Shown: one piece after another, positions 1 through 7,840 of the stretch
Position numbering within the stretch: position 1 is the first letter of the stretch
How the letters are laid out: each line of letters begins with the position of its first letter
From: an uncultured Butyricicoccus sp.
GTDB taxonomy: Bacteria > Bacillota > Clostridia > Oscillospirales > Butyricicoccaceae
Reading direction: 5' to 3'
NCBI GenBank assembly: GCA_904420185.1
Contig: CAJFUJ010000066.1
Location: forward strand, 1-50,411
DNA: 50,411 nt
The notes under the pieces: generated by a model
The model's database searches: none
Seen by the model: only the letters and a program-made list of their open reading frames with translations
What the model was told of the DNA's origin: nothing
Program-made: the position numbers and the translations under genes

Positions 1-1060
1 GCTCAATCAGCCGCCGGAACGCATCCGGCCCTTTTTCCCGGATGAACTCGTCCGGGTCCTTGGCGCCCGGAATCTTGAGCACCTTGACGGTCAAATCCGC
101 CTTCTTGAGAATATCAATGGCGCGCTGAGCGGCTGCCTGCCCGGCGCCGTCGGCATCGTAGGAAATCACAATATTCTTGGTATGCCGTGCAATCAGGCGG
201 GCCTGCTCGTCGGTCAGGGATGTGCCGAGCGACGCCACAGCCGAATCAAACCCGGCCTGGTGCAGCGCGATGACGTCCATATACCCCTCGGCCAAAATAA
301 AGTAATCATTTTTGGTCTTGCGCGCCAGATTGAGCGCAAACAGATTGCGCCCCTTGTGAAAGATGGCCGTCTCAGGCGAATTGAGGTACTTGGGCTTGGC
401 ATCGTCCAGCACCCGCCCACCGAAGGCGATGACGTCGCCGCGCTGGTCGATGATGGGGAACATCACCCGCCCCCGAAACTTGTCGTAGAGGTTGCCCTTT
501 TCGCTGCGCGCAACCAGGCCGCAGGCCAGCAACTCCTCCTTGGTATACCCCTTGGCCTGCATGGCGTCCATGGTGGCGAAAAAGGAATCGGGCGCATAGC
601 CCAACCCGAACTGGTTCATCACCCTGCGCCGCAGGCCGCGCCGGGCAAAATATTGCTGGGCGGCTTGGTTTTCCGGCTTCCACAGCTCGGCGTAATAAAA
701 CCGTGCGGCCTCACGCATGAGCCCCAGCAGCCGCTCGCGCCTGCGTCCAGCCTGGGGATCGCGCTTGTCCTGCGGGATGGGCAGGCCGCACTGCTTGGCC
801 AAAAAGGCCACCGCGTCGGGGAACTCCAACCCCTCGGCGCGCATGATGAAGGACAACACCCCGCCGCCCTGGCCGCACCCAAAGCAATAAAAGATCTGCT
901 TTTCCGGCGACACCGAAAACGAAGGGGATTTCTCATTGTGAAACGGGCACAGCCCGAAATAGTTGGCGCCGCTGCGCTTTAAAGGCACATACCGGGACAC
1001 CACGTCCACAATATCGCTGCGCGCGGTCAACTCATCTAAAAAGGCTTGGTCGAAGGCCAT
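1..1060 (-). CDS. dnaG: DNA primase DnaG, 5' part (runs off the window)
   Basis: This gene makes the replicative primase that lays RNA primers for DnaB-driven replication. About 353 N-terminal residues are visible. They contain the CHC2 zinc-binding module (CPFH near residue 40, CFGC about 20 residues later), then the catalytic core with the TOPRIM motif EGYMDVIALHQAG and a downstream acidic YDADGAG segment. The ATG at 1060-1058 is preceded by GGAGG at good spacing. The gene lies 22 bp downstream of dgt on the same strand, so the two are probably co-transcribed. The dgt-dnaG order is common in Clostridia and is usually followed by rpoD, which would lie outside the window. The C-terminal helicase-binding domain is not visible. 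The reading frame is intact as far as it can be seen. Confidence 0.97.
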   Translation of the reverse strand, partial: MAFDQAFLDELTARSDIVDVVSRYVPLKRSGANYFGLCPFHNEKSPSFSVSPEKQIFYCFGCGQGGGVLSFIMRAEGLEFPDAVAFLAKQCGLPIPQDKRDPQAGRRRERLLGLMREAARFYYAELWKPENQAAQQYFARRGLRRRVMNQFGLGYAPDSFFATMDAMQAKGYTKEELLACGLVARSEKGNLYDKFRGRVMFPIIDQRGDVIAFGGRVLDDAKPKYLNSPETAIFHKGRNLFALNLARKTKNDYFILAEGYMDVIALHQAGFDSAVASLGTSLTDEQARLIARHTKNIVISYDADGAGQAAAQRAIDILKKADLTVKVLKIPGAKDPDEFIREKGPDAFRRLIE

Positions 1061-1082
1061 GGGAGTGCCTCCTTTCGCGGGG

Positions 1083-2084
1083 TCATTCTTGCAACTTTTG
1101 CCAACTCTTAGGGATAAACAGCCGTTTGTATATGGCGATCGAGTATCGGTCGGTCATGCAGGCGATGTAGTCGCACACCGCCCGGGCCAGGCTGTCGCCC
1201 TCGTCGATCAGGCGGCGGTAGTCGGCCGGCAGCTCGTCCACATGCTCGTAAAAGTACAGGTACAGCGACTTGAGCATATTGCGGGCACGCTGTTCTTCGG
1301 CCTGGGCGGCTGTGCCGGTGTAGACGTGTGCAAACATAAACTGCCGCAGCTCGAGCATGGCGTCGAGCACGCCGGCATCCATGCCCACAGCTTGCTCGCG
1401 CGCGCCGTAGTCGATCATGGCCGACACCAGGGTGTCGATGCGCTGGCCGTGGGTCTCACCCAGGGCGCGCCGCAACGCCTTGGGGATATCCTCCTGGCAC
1501 AAAAGCCCGCCGCGGATGGCGTCATCGATGTCGTGGTTGATGTAGGCGATGCGGTCAGCGAAGTGGATGATCCGCCCTTCGGGGGTTTGGGCCTTGCGCG
1601 CGCCGGTATGGCAGACAATGCCGTCGCGTACCTCAAAGGTGAGGTTGAGCTTTTCCACCCGATCGACAATGCGCAAGCTCTGCTCGTTGTGCCGGAAACC
1701 TTCGGCGCACACCTCTCCCAGCGCCGATTCGCCGGCATGGCCAAAGGGCGTATGCCCGAGGTCGTGGCCCAAGGCGATGGCCTCGGTCAGATCCTCATTG
1801 AGCCGCAGCGCCCGCGCGATGGTGCGCGCGATCTGGGCGACCTCCAGGGTGTGGGTCAGCCGGGCGCGGTAGTGGTCGCCTTCGGGCGAGATAAAGACCT
1901 GGGTCTTGTTGGACAGGCGGCGGAAAGCTTTGGAGTGGATGATGCGGTCGCGGTCACGCTGAAAGCAGGTGCGGTTGGGGCAAGGCGTCAAGGGCGTCTG
2001 GCGCCCTTTGCTGTCGCGCGCCAGGGTTGCCCAGCCGCAAAGGGCTTGCGCTTCCTGGGTTTCAATGCGGGTGCGGATACACAA
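1083..2084 (-). CDS. dgt: dGTPase-like HD-domain triphosphohydrolase
   Basis: The 333-aa product belongs to the dGTP triphosphohydrolase-like HD family, which hydrolyses dNTPs to the nucleoside and triphosphate. The metal-binding His residues and the HD dyad are visible (HTLE near 78-81, GHDLGHTPFGHAG near 106-117, HD at 107-108), as is the FQRDRDRIIHSKAFRRL segment near 41-57 that is typical of the family. The frame is open much further upstream to 2318. I chose TTG at 2084 because AAGGAGG lies 8 bases before it and the protein then starts as family members do, with IRTRIE. The gene ends 22 bp before dnaG. Substrate preference cannot be read from the sequence. Confidence 0.9.
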   Translation of the reverse strand: MCIRTRIETQEAQALCGWATLARDSKGRQTPLTPCPNRTCFQRDRDRIIHSKAFRRLSNKTQVFISPEGDHYRARLTHTLEVAQIARTIARALRLNEDLTEAIALGHDLGHTPFGHAGESALGEVCAEGFRHNEQSLRIVDRVEKLNLTFEVRDGIVCHTGARKAQTPEGRIIHFADRIAYINHDIDDAIRGGLLCQEDIPKALRRALGETHGQRIDTLVSAMIDYGAREQAVGMDAGVLDAMLELRQFMFAHVYTGTAAQAEEQRARNMLKSLYLYFYEHVDELPADYRRLIDEGDSLARAVCDYIACMTDRYSIAIYKRLFIPKSWQKLQE

Positions 2085-2218
2085 AAGCAATCCCTCCTTA
2101 TGTTCAAAAGACAGAAACACTCCATCGGGCATGTCTTGGCAAACCCCTGCCGCCAGAATGGACCACAGGGCGAAACCATCTATTTTATTACATACGCAAA
2201 GCAGCTGCGAAAAACCTT

Positions 2219-2359
2219 TTATTTCGCTCGGTTTTTTTCTGTTCGACGATACTTTGTAGAAATCACCGCACAGCCGGGCGGGAAATCGGCATTTTTTGTT
2301 CTTTTTGACGAGAACCATTCCTTATATTCTTTATTTTCCCAATCGCAGTGTTTCAGCAT
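2219..2359 (-). CDS. Possible 46-aa small protein upstream of dgt
   Basis: An ATG at 2359-2357 follows a very strong Shine-Dalgarno stretch (GGGGAGGAG) and opens a 46-codon frame ending in TAA. The product starts [16 protein letters not shown] and is Lys/Glu-rich and hydrophilic, with two Cys and no signal peptide. I recognise no family. It lies about 130 bp before the dgt start on the same strand, so it could be a leader ORF or a small independent gene. Its A/T-rich, Lys-AAA codon use differs from the GC-rich neighbours. The rest of the dgt-aroQ gap (2085-2488) holds the aroQ promoter and nothing else that I can identify. The ribosome-binding site is the main evidence, so this remains tentative. 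Confidence 0.35.
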   Translation of the reverse strand: MLKHCDWENKEYKEWFSSKRTKNADFPPGCAVISTKYRRTEKNRAK

Positions 2360-2395
2360 ATCTCCTCCCCTCTATGCAGCCGCCTGGCTTTCGTG

Positions 2396-2424
2396 TTGGC
2401 AAATGCAAAATATTATGATATAAT
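2396..2424 (+). promoter_or_regulatory. Sigma-A promoter of aroQ-pepP
   Basis: TTGGCA (2396-2401) and a perfect TATAAT (2419-2424) are separated by 17 bp and lie about 65 bp before the aroQ start. No operator is evident. Confidence 0.8.
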
Positions 2425-2488
2425 AAAACAAAATCCAGTGAAAAAGCGCCCCATTCAAGTTTCACCCAAAAAGGAGCAGATTCTGGCC

Positions 2489-2923
2489 ATGAAGAAAATT
2501 TCCCTCATCCACGGACCCAACCTTAACCTGACCGGCAGCCGGGAACCCGGCATCTACGGCGCCGAAACCCTGGACGCCATCAACGCCGCAGTCGTGCAAA
2601 AATGTGAGCAGTACGGCTGGCAGTGCGTCCCCTTCCAGTCCAACAGCGAGGGCGCGCTCATCGACCGCATCCACGCCGCCATCGGCCAATGCGACGGCCT
2701 CATCCTCAACGCAGGTGCGTACACCCATTACAGCTACGCCTTGCGCGATGCCATCGCCGCCACCCGCCTGCCTTGCATCGAGGTGCATCTGTCCAATGTC
2801 CATGCACGCGAGGAGTTCCGCCACCATTCAGCCATCGCACCGGTGTGCGCGGGCGTCATCGCCGGGTTCGGCAAAAACAGCTACCTGCTCGCCGTGGACG
2901 CGCTAAAGGGGATTTTGGAATGA
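2489..2923 (+). CDS. aroQ: Type II 3-dehydroquinate dehydratase
   Basis: This 144-aa enzyme converts 3-dehydroquinate to 3-dehydroshikimate in the shikimate pathway. The family signature is clear: [17 protein letters not shown] at the N-terminus includes the catalytic Tyr (residue 23), NAGAYTHYS binds substrate, and IEVHLSN carries the catalytic His. The length matches the dodecameric type II family (about 145 aa). An upstream extension to 2348 is open, but AAGGAG at 2471-2476 and the family N-terminus fix the start at 2489. Its stop codon overlaps the start of the next gene (ATGA), so the two are translationally coupled. Other shikimate genes are not in the window. Confidence 0.96.
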   Translation: MKKISLIHGPNLNLTGSREPGIYGAETLDAINAAVVQKCEQYGWQCVPFQSNSEGALIDRIHAAIGQCDGLILNAGAYTHYSYALRDAIAATRLPCIEVHLSNVHAREEFRHHSAIAPVCAGVIAGFGKNSYLLAVDALKGILE

Positions 2924-3981
2924 TCGCAAACATCAGAACCGCCATGCGCGCACAGGGTGCAGACGCTGTGCTGCTCACCAGCCAGGCCAACCGGCGCTAT
3001 GTGACCGGTTTCCATTCAACGGCCGGCGTGGTCTATATCTCGGAAAAACACGCGGTGTTTTTGACCGATTTCCGCTATATCGAAGCCGCGCGCCAGCAGG
3101 TTTCCGGCTTTGATGTGCGCGAACCCGGCGACGGACAATCCTACGCCGCCGTGGTCAACAAGCTGCTCCAAAGCGACCATGTACACACCATCGCTCTGGA
3201 GGACGACAGCCTCACCTTTGACGACTACACCGATTGGCAGGACAAGCTGACCGCCAAGGTCCAGCCCCAGCGCGGCATGATGAAGCGCCTGCGCGCGATC
3301 AAAACCCCTCAGGAGGTCGAGCAAATCATCGCCGCCCAGCGCATCGCTGAAAGCGCCTTTTTGGAGGTGCTGGACGACATCCGCCCCGGTGTCACCGAAA
3401 AACAGCTGGCCGCCCGGCTGACCTACCTCATGCTCTACTATGGCGCGGAAAATATGTCGTTCGACCCCATTGTGGTGTCGGGCGCCAATTCCTCCAAGCC
3501 CCACGGCGTGCCCAGCCACAAGGAAATCTGCGACGGCGACTTTGTCACCATGGACTTCGGCTGCATCGTAAACGGCTACTGCTCGGACATGACGCGTACG
3601 GTCGCGGTCGGCTACGCCACCGACGAGATGTCGGCCGTCTATGACACTGTGCTGCGCGCCCAAAAGGCCGGCATCGCGGCCGCCAAACCAGGCGTCACCG
3701 GCAAAGACCTGGACAGCGCCGCGCGCGCTGTCATCGAAGACGCCGGTTTTGGCCCCTATTTCGGCCACGGGTTTGGCCACGGCGTCGGGCTTTACATCCA
3801 CGAGGACCCGACCGCCTCACCGCGCAGCAAGTCCACCCTGCAAGCGGGCATGATTGTCACCGCCGAGCCAGGCGTCTATCTGCCCGGCCGTTTTGGTGTG
3901 CGCATCGAGGATATGCTCTATCTGACCGGGGATGGCTGCCAAAACCTCACCGAGTCGCCCAAAGAGCTGCTCATTTTATAA
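2920..3981 (+). CDS. M24 family Xaa-Pro aminopeptidase
   Basis: The 353-aa product is a metallopeptidase of the M24 (pita-bread) fold that removes an N-terminal residue preceding proline. An N-terminal creatinase-like domain (about 1-120) is followed by the catalytic domain. The five metal ligands are all in place: Asp in MDFG, Asp in SDMTR, His in GHGFGHGVG, Glu in TAEPGVY and Glu in VRIED. The ATG overlaps the aroQ stop in ATGA form. The pairing of aroQ with this peptidase, often followed by efp, is common in Firmicutes. Here efp is absent and a terminator follows directly. The start is fixed by the overlap, because the longer open frame upstream runs through aroQ in another frame. Confidence 0.94.
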   Translation: MIANIRTAMRAQGADAVLLTSQANRRYVTGFHSTAGVVYISEKHAVFLTDFRYIEAARQQVSGFDVREPGDGQSYAAVVNKLLQSDHVHTIALEDDSLTFDDYTDWQDKLTAKVQPQRGMMKRLRAIKTPQEVEQIIAAQRIAESAFLEVLDDIRPGVTEKQLAARLTYLMLYYGAENMSFDPIVVSGANSSKPHGVPSHKEICDGDFVTMDFGCIVNGYCSDMTRTVAVGYATDEMSAVYDTVLRAQKAGIAAAKPGVTGKDLDSAARAVIEDAGFGPYFGHGFGHGVGLYIHEDPTASPRSKSTLQAGMIVTAEPGVYLPGRFGVRIEDMLYLTGDGCQNLTESPKELLIL

Positions 3982-3983
3982 CG

Positions 3984-4024
3984 CAAAAAAAGTTCTGGAA
4001 CACACGCTCCGGAACTTTTTTTGC
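3984..4024. terminator. Bidirectional terminator between pepP-like gene and tatD
   Basis: The stem AGTTCTGG/CCGGAACT (one G-U pair) is flanked by an A-run on one side and a T-run on the other. It can therefore stop transcription from both converging genes. Confidence 0.85.
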
Positions 4025-4057
4025 ATCATTTTGCCTGCTGGCCGCCTTTGCTGCCGG

Positions 4058-4828
4058 TCAAATGCCGAACAAGCGCTTGCCGTTTTCGGTTGTCTGGGCA
4101 ATGACGGTTTCCAGGGGCAAATCCTTGATCTCCGCGATGGCTTCAGCCATGCGGTAGACATAGAGCGAAGAGTTGCGCTTGCCGCGATACGGGACCGGCG
4201 CCATATAGGGTGCATCGGTTTCAATCATCAGGCGGTCGAGTGGGGTCGCGCGCACGACTTCCACCGCTTTTCTTGCGTTCTTGTAGGTCAGCACCCCGGT
4301 GAATGACAGCAGGTAGCCCAAATCCAGCAGGCGCTTGGCCAGCTCAACCGAGCCCGAGTAGCAATGGAACACACCGCGCACCTTGGGATATTGCTCGACA
4401 ATGGTCAGGCTGTCCAGGTGGGCCTCCCGGTCGTGGATGATGACCGGCAGCCCCAGCCGCCCGGCCAGCCGCATCTGCGCACGGAATATCTCAGCCTGCG
4501 CGCGGCGTCCTTCGACATCCTTGACCCAGTAATAATCCAGACCGATTTCCCCGATGGCGCGCACCCGCGGGGAAGAACGGGCCAATGTTTCGAGCGCAGC
4601 CAGGTCGCGTGTCCCCTCCACCCCCTCCAAATTTTCCGGGTGAAAGCCTACCGCCGCATAGACGTGGGGATAGGCCTGCGCGTAAGAGACTGCCTTGCGG
4701 CTGGATTCCAGGTCGCAGCCCGGGTTGAGCACCAGTCCCACACCGTTTTCGGGCAGCGAGGAGAGCAGTGCGTCACGGTCGCCATCAAACTGGGCGTCGT
4801 CGTAGTGCGCATGGGTATCAAATAGCAT
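4058..4828 (-). CDS. TatD family metal-dependent hydrolase
   Basis: The 256-aa protein is a TatD-type amidohydrolase-fold enzyme, a family reported to have 3'-5' exonuclease/DNase activity. Metal ligands are visible in DTHAHYD (residues 4-10), IGEIGLDYY, the VIIHDREA segment, FHCYSG and ETDAPY. The length is normal for the family. The family name does not imply a role in Tat export. The gene is the last in a leftward run of metAA, the ATPase, the tautomerase and tatD, and it ends at the bidirectional terminator. Only 68 bp separate it from the tautomerase gene, with no obvious promoter between them. Confidence 0.94.
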   Translation of the reverse strand: MLFDTHAHYDDAQFDGDRDALLSSLPENGVGLVLNPGCDLESSRKAVSYAQAYPHVYAAVGFHPENLEGVEGTRDLAALETLARSSPRVRAIGEIGLDYYWVKDVEGRRAQAEIFRAQMRLAGRLGLPVIIHDREAHLDSLTIVEQYPKVRGVFHCYSGSVELAKRLLDLGYLLSFTGVLTYKNARKAVEVVRATPLDRLMIETDAPYMAPVPYRGKRNSSLYVYRMAEAIAEIKDLPLETVIAQTTENGKRLFGI

Positions 4829-4896
4829 AGAAAATCTTCCTTATTTGCAGTTTGCAAAGGAAGGCCACCCAACAAAGCAGCCTGCCTTTTCATCAT

Positions 4897-5235
4897 TTAT
4901 AGCAGCGTTCCGTTCAGTCCCCAGTTGGGGTATCCGGAAATGGTGAGGTAAATATTGTTTTTGGAAAAGCCCGCCGCCTCCATGGCCTGGAACACGGCTT
5001 CTGTAAAGGCCTTTTGGTCGGCCGGAGCTGCGGTGCCGTAGGTCTTGACATCCAGATAGGCGGCATCGCGCTTTTGGCCGCCATAGTACAGGTCGCATCC
5101 GTCACAAATCTCCACCATCAGGCCTTTTTCGGTTTTGCCTGGGATGACCTCGATGGCCTGTCCCAGGGCGGCCTTCAGGCTTTCCTTTTCCGAGGCGCTC
5201 AGTGCGCGCTCCACATGCAGTGCAATATAGGGCAT
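4897..5235 (-). CDS. MIF-type tautomerase superfamily protein
   Basis: The 112-aa product has the macrophage migration inhibitory factor fold signature. Met is followed directly by Pro (MPYIALHV), which after Met removal would be the catalytic N-terminal proline. An IPGKTE motif follows near residue 31, LMVEI near 39, YYGGQ near 50, and the C-terminal IYLTI...NWGLNG is typical of MIF rather than of the shorter 4-oxalocrotonate tautomerases. The ATG at 5235 has a GAGGTGGG site upstream. Tautomerase activity is inferred from the family, and the biological substrate is unknown. No signal peptide is visible. Neighbours (tatD downstream, an ATPase upstream) give no functional hint. Confidence 0.85.
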   Translation of the reverse strand: MPYIALHVERALSASEKESLKAALGQAIEVIPGKTEKGLMVEICDGCDLYYGGQKRDAAYLDVKTYGTAAPADQKAFTEAVFQAMEAAGFSKNNIYLTISGYPNWGLNGTLL

Positions 5236-5317
5236 AATCCCACCTCGCTTCAAATTTTGCGCCGGGTTGGTCCCGTCCGCATTTTGTCCTTTCATCATAC
5301 CACAGCCGGGCGGCAAT

Positions 5318-6601
5318 TTAAAGGCCAAATCGGATTTTTTTGAGCGCGCGGCCGGCCCGGTAGACCGAGGGGTCGTCCTCGCCCAGGCATTCTTTGAGCC
5401 AGCCCAGCTTGCGGTCGGCCTCGTCGAAGGCGCGATTTTCCAAAGAAAGGTAAAAACTGCCCAGCGCCTGCACGACCACATCCGGATGTGGGTCGGCACG
5501 CAGCACCTCACGCAGGATGCTGTCGGTCGGCTTGGCGTAGGTCTGTTGGGAGGTGCGGTAGACCTGCCCGCCGCGCAATTCGCGGATATATTTGGCGTCC
5601 AGGTTGGCCAGCACGACCGGAGAATTGGTGGTGACGATGAACTGGACCTGCGGGAAACATTGCAGCAGGGCGTCCAGCACGTATTTTTGCACCGATGGGT
5701 GCAGGTGCTGCTCGATCTCCTCGATGAGCACCACGCCCGGCGTCTCCTCGGTGACCACCGCGCCCAGCTGGGGGTTGAGGATGGCCATGCGGGCGGCCAG
5801 GTCGGCGCACAGCAGCAGCACGGTTTGCAGTCCCTTGCCGAGCAACCGCAGCGGCGAGCGGGTGGTTTCCCCTTCTGCATCGGTGGCCGTGACCTCCAGC
5901 TCGCTGCGCACCACGTCGTAGGAGAAGGAGGCCGTCTTTGCCGTCGGGCAGGCCGCCTGGTAGCATGTACCCATGGCTTCGGTCGCCGCATACAGCGCCG
6001 GCACCACCAGGTCGGATGGGTCGGGCGGCGGGCCGACAATTTGCAGCTTTTGCAGCTTGGAGTAGGTCATGTTTTCAAACCAACTGAGCAGCAAATTTTC
6101 GCTCTCCCCGGCTTGCAGGCAGTTGAAGTAGCCGACCAAGCGGTTTTTGATCCACACCTTTTGCAGGGGGGCCAGGTTGCGGCTGCGCATCCAGTTGCGC
6201 GCGCCGTAATAGCAGAACACCGGCAGGATGGTCGGGGCACGCTCCTGCATATTCCGCTGCAAACCGGCGGCGTAGTCGTGCAGGCCCTGCGCACCGGTGA
6301 AGAGGTTGCGGTTGCCCTCAAACGACCGGGTCCAGGTCAGCGTCTGGCCTGCAGCCTCGGCGCGCGCCACCAGCCGCACCGGGCCTTTTCCCCCCTGGCG
6401 CTGGTCGGAAAACGACAGGTCCTCGGCTTGTACGCCGGGAAACTCGCGCAAATAGGCCGACATCGCCAGCGCGGCCGCGTCCAGCACCGATGATTTGCCG
6501 CTGCCGTTTTGGCCGGTCAGTACGGTCAAATCCGAACGGAATTCCATGACGAGCTGCGCAAAGGCGCGGAAATTTTCAAAGGATAGGGCTTGCAATTTCA
6601 T
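5318..6601 (-). CDS. RecF/SMC-like AAA ATPase (COG3950-like)
   Basis: The 427-aa protein begins like RecF and SMC-type ATPases (FENFRAF), with Walker A GQNGSGKSS at 30-38. A signature-like LLGKGLQT lies at 253-260, Walker B GVVLIEEI at 289-296, HLHP at 299-302 and the switch segment TTNSP at 324-328. There is no TOPRIM domain and no long coiled coil. This core is shared with COG3950 ATPases and with the ATPase subunits of Septu and some retron defence systems. Those systems need an HNH nuclease or reverse transcriptase partner, and neither is present here (neighbours are metAA and the tautomerase). It is best described as an orphan ATPase of unknown role. GAGG lies 7 bases before the ATG. Confidence 0.85.
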   Translation of the reverse strand: MKLQALSFENFRAFAQLVMEFRSDLTVLTGQNGSGKSSVLDAAALAMSAYLREFPGVQAEDLSFSDQRQGGKGPVRLVARAEAAGQTLTWTRSFEGNRNLFTGAQGLHDYAAGLQRNMQERAPTILPVFCYYGARNWMRSRNLAPLQKVWIKNRLVGYFNCLQAGESENLLLSWFENMTYSKLQKLQIVGPPPDPSDLVVPALYAATEAMGTCYQAACPTAKTASFSYDVVRSELEVTATDAEGETTRSPLRLLGKGLQTVLLLCADLAARMAILNPQLGAVVTEETPGVVLIEEIEQHLHPSVQKYVLDALLQCFPQVQFIVTTNSPVVLANLDAKYIRELRGGQVYRTSQQTYAKPTDSILREVLRADPHPDVVVQALGSFYLSLENRAFDEADRKLGWLKECLGEDDPSVYRAGRALKKIRFGL

Positions 6602-6642
6602 AATATGACCTCGTAAAACCCGCGCGGCAATGGCGGGGCGGA

Positions 6643-7563
6643 TTATTCAAACGTGCGGTCCAAGTAGTAGGGCGTCGTTTGATAGACATAGTAGTTGAGC
6701 CAGTTGGTGTAGAGCAAATGGCCGTGTGCGCGCCATGTCATGCGCGGCTCCAAGGCGGGGTCGTCATCCGGGAAGTAGTGCTGGGGGATGGCCGGGTGCA
6801 GCCCGCGGCCTTTGTCGCGGATGTATTCGGCCTTGAGGGTGTCCCGGTCGTATTCCGAATGGCCGAGCACGAAGATCTGCCGGCCGTATTTGGCCTCCAC
6901 GATGTAGACGCCCGCCTCATCCGACGTGGACAGCACCCGCAGCAGCGGGTTGCGGCGGATGTCCTCCTCGCGCACCTCGGTATGGCGCGAATGGGGCGCG
7001 TTGAAAAGGTCGTTAAAGCCCCGAAACAGGTTCTCTTTGGGGAACAGTACCCGGTGCTCATACACCCCGCTGAGCTTTTGCGGCAGGGTGTATTTGGGGA
7101 TGCCATAGTGGTAGTACAGCCCAGCCTGCGCTCCCCAGCAGATGTGCAGCGTGGAGTGAACATGCGTCTTGGTCCACTCCATAATTTCGCACAGCTCGGG
7201 CCAGTAGTCAACCTGTTCGAAGTCCATCAGCTCGATCGGCGCGCCGGTGATGATGAAGCCGTCGTAGCGCTTGTCCCGGATCTCGTCGAAGGTGCGGTAA
7301 AAGGTGAGCAGATGATCCTCTGGCGTGTGGGTGGATTTGTAGGTTTCGGTCTGCACCAGGTCAATTTCAATTTGCAGCGGCGTATTCGAAAGGCACCGCA
7401 AGATCTGCGTTTCGGTTACGATCTTGAGCGGCATTAAATTGAGCAGTGCAATGCGCAGCGGACGAATATCCTGCGTCAGCGCCCGGTGCTCGGTCATGAC
7501 AAAGATGTTCTCGCTCTCCAGCACCGCGCGCGCAGGCAGGCTGTCGGCTATTTTGATTGGCAT
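6643..7563 (-). CDS. metAA: Homoserine O-acetyltransferase MetAA
   Basis: This 306-aa enzyme acylates homoserine in the first dedicated step of methionine synthesis. The catalytic Cys142 (HICWGAQAG) and a GHSEYD segment with the catalytic His are visible. The residue that decides acyl-CoA choice in the MetA family is Glu111 (GAPIELMDF). Family studies link Glu here to acetyl-CoA and Gly to succinyl-CoA, so acetyltransferase is predicted despite the common succinyltransferase label. An O-acetylhomoserine sulfhydrylase gene (metY) at 23284-24549 fits this. AAAGGAG precedes the ATG, and a composite repeat element fills the whole gap to dnaJ. No SAM riboswitch or T-box is seen. Confidence 0.95.
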   Translation of the reverse strand: MPIKIADSLPARAVLESENIFVMTEHRALTQDIRPLRIALLNLMPLKIVTETQILRCLSNTPLQIEIDLVQTETYKSTHTPEDHLLTFYRTFDEIRDKRYDGFIITGAPIELMDFEQVDYWPELCEIMEWTKTHVHSTLHICWGAQAGLYYHYGIPKYTLPQKLSGVYEHRVLFPKENLFRGFNDLFNAPHSRHTEVREEDIRRNPLLRVLSTSDEAGVYIVEAKYGRQIFVLGHSEYDRDTLKAEYIRDKGRGLHPAIPQHYFPDDDPALEPRMTWRAHGHLLYTNWLNYYVYQTTPYYLDRTFE

Positions 7564-7592
7564 AGATGCAAACTCCTTTTTTCCTCTTTCCC

Positions 7593-7805
7593 CCTACTTT
7601 CTTTCGAGAAAGAAAGTAGGACAAAGAAAGCTTCGCTGCCGCCTACCGGCGGGGTGATGGCCCGCTTGGTGCGTGCAGCCCGTCTCTTGCGACTTTCCCG
7701 ACTTTTCTTCGTGAAGATTGGGAACCATCCCGTAGGGAAAAGTCGGCCAAAAGAAGCTTCGCTGCCGCCTACCGGCGGGGTGGTGGCCCGCTTGGTGCGG
7801 TGCCT
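7593..7805 (-). repeat. Composite intergenic repeat element, copy 1 (5' of metAA)
   Basis: Read in the direction of metAA, the element holds two near-identical 44-nt GC-rich modules (complements of 7756-7799 and 7630-7673, one mismatch). Between them is a hairpin with CCGACTTTTC/GAAAAGTCGG arms. The element ends in a 12-bp perfect stem with a 4-nt loop at 7593-7620 (arms CCTACTTTCTTT and AAAGAAAGTAGG). The stem ends about 14 bp before the metAA Shine-Dalgarno site. A related copy lies at 39880-40035, in the same orientation to its downstream gene. No coding sequence is visible. Confidence 0.85.
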
Positions 7806-7840
7806 ACCACCTCGTACGGCTTTGGCTTGGAAAGATGATT

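Noticed and set aside
2085-2318. N-terminal extension of dgt to 2318
   Set aside because: The extension does not resemble any dGTPase N-terminus, overlaps the 46-codon frame, and the TTG at 2084 has an ideal Shine-Dalgarno site.
5318-6601. Two-gene defence system such as Septu
   Set aside because: No HNH nuclease, reverse transcriptase or other effector is adjacent. Neighbours are metAA and a MIF-like tautomerase.
7564-7840. SAM riboswitch or T-box upstream of metAA
   Set aside because: The whole gap is accounted for by the composite repeat element, which also occurs before an unrelated ABC transporter gene. None of the conserved riboswitch or T-box motifs is visible.
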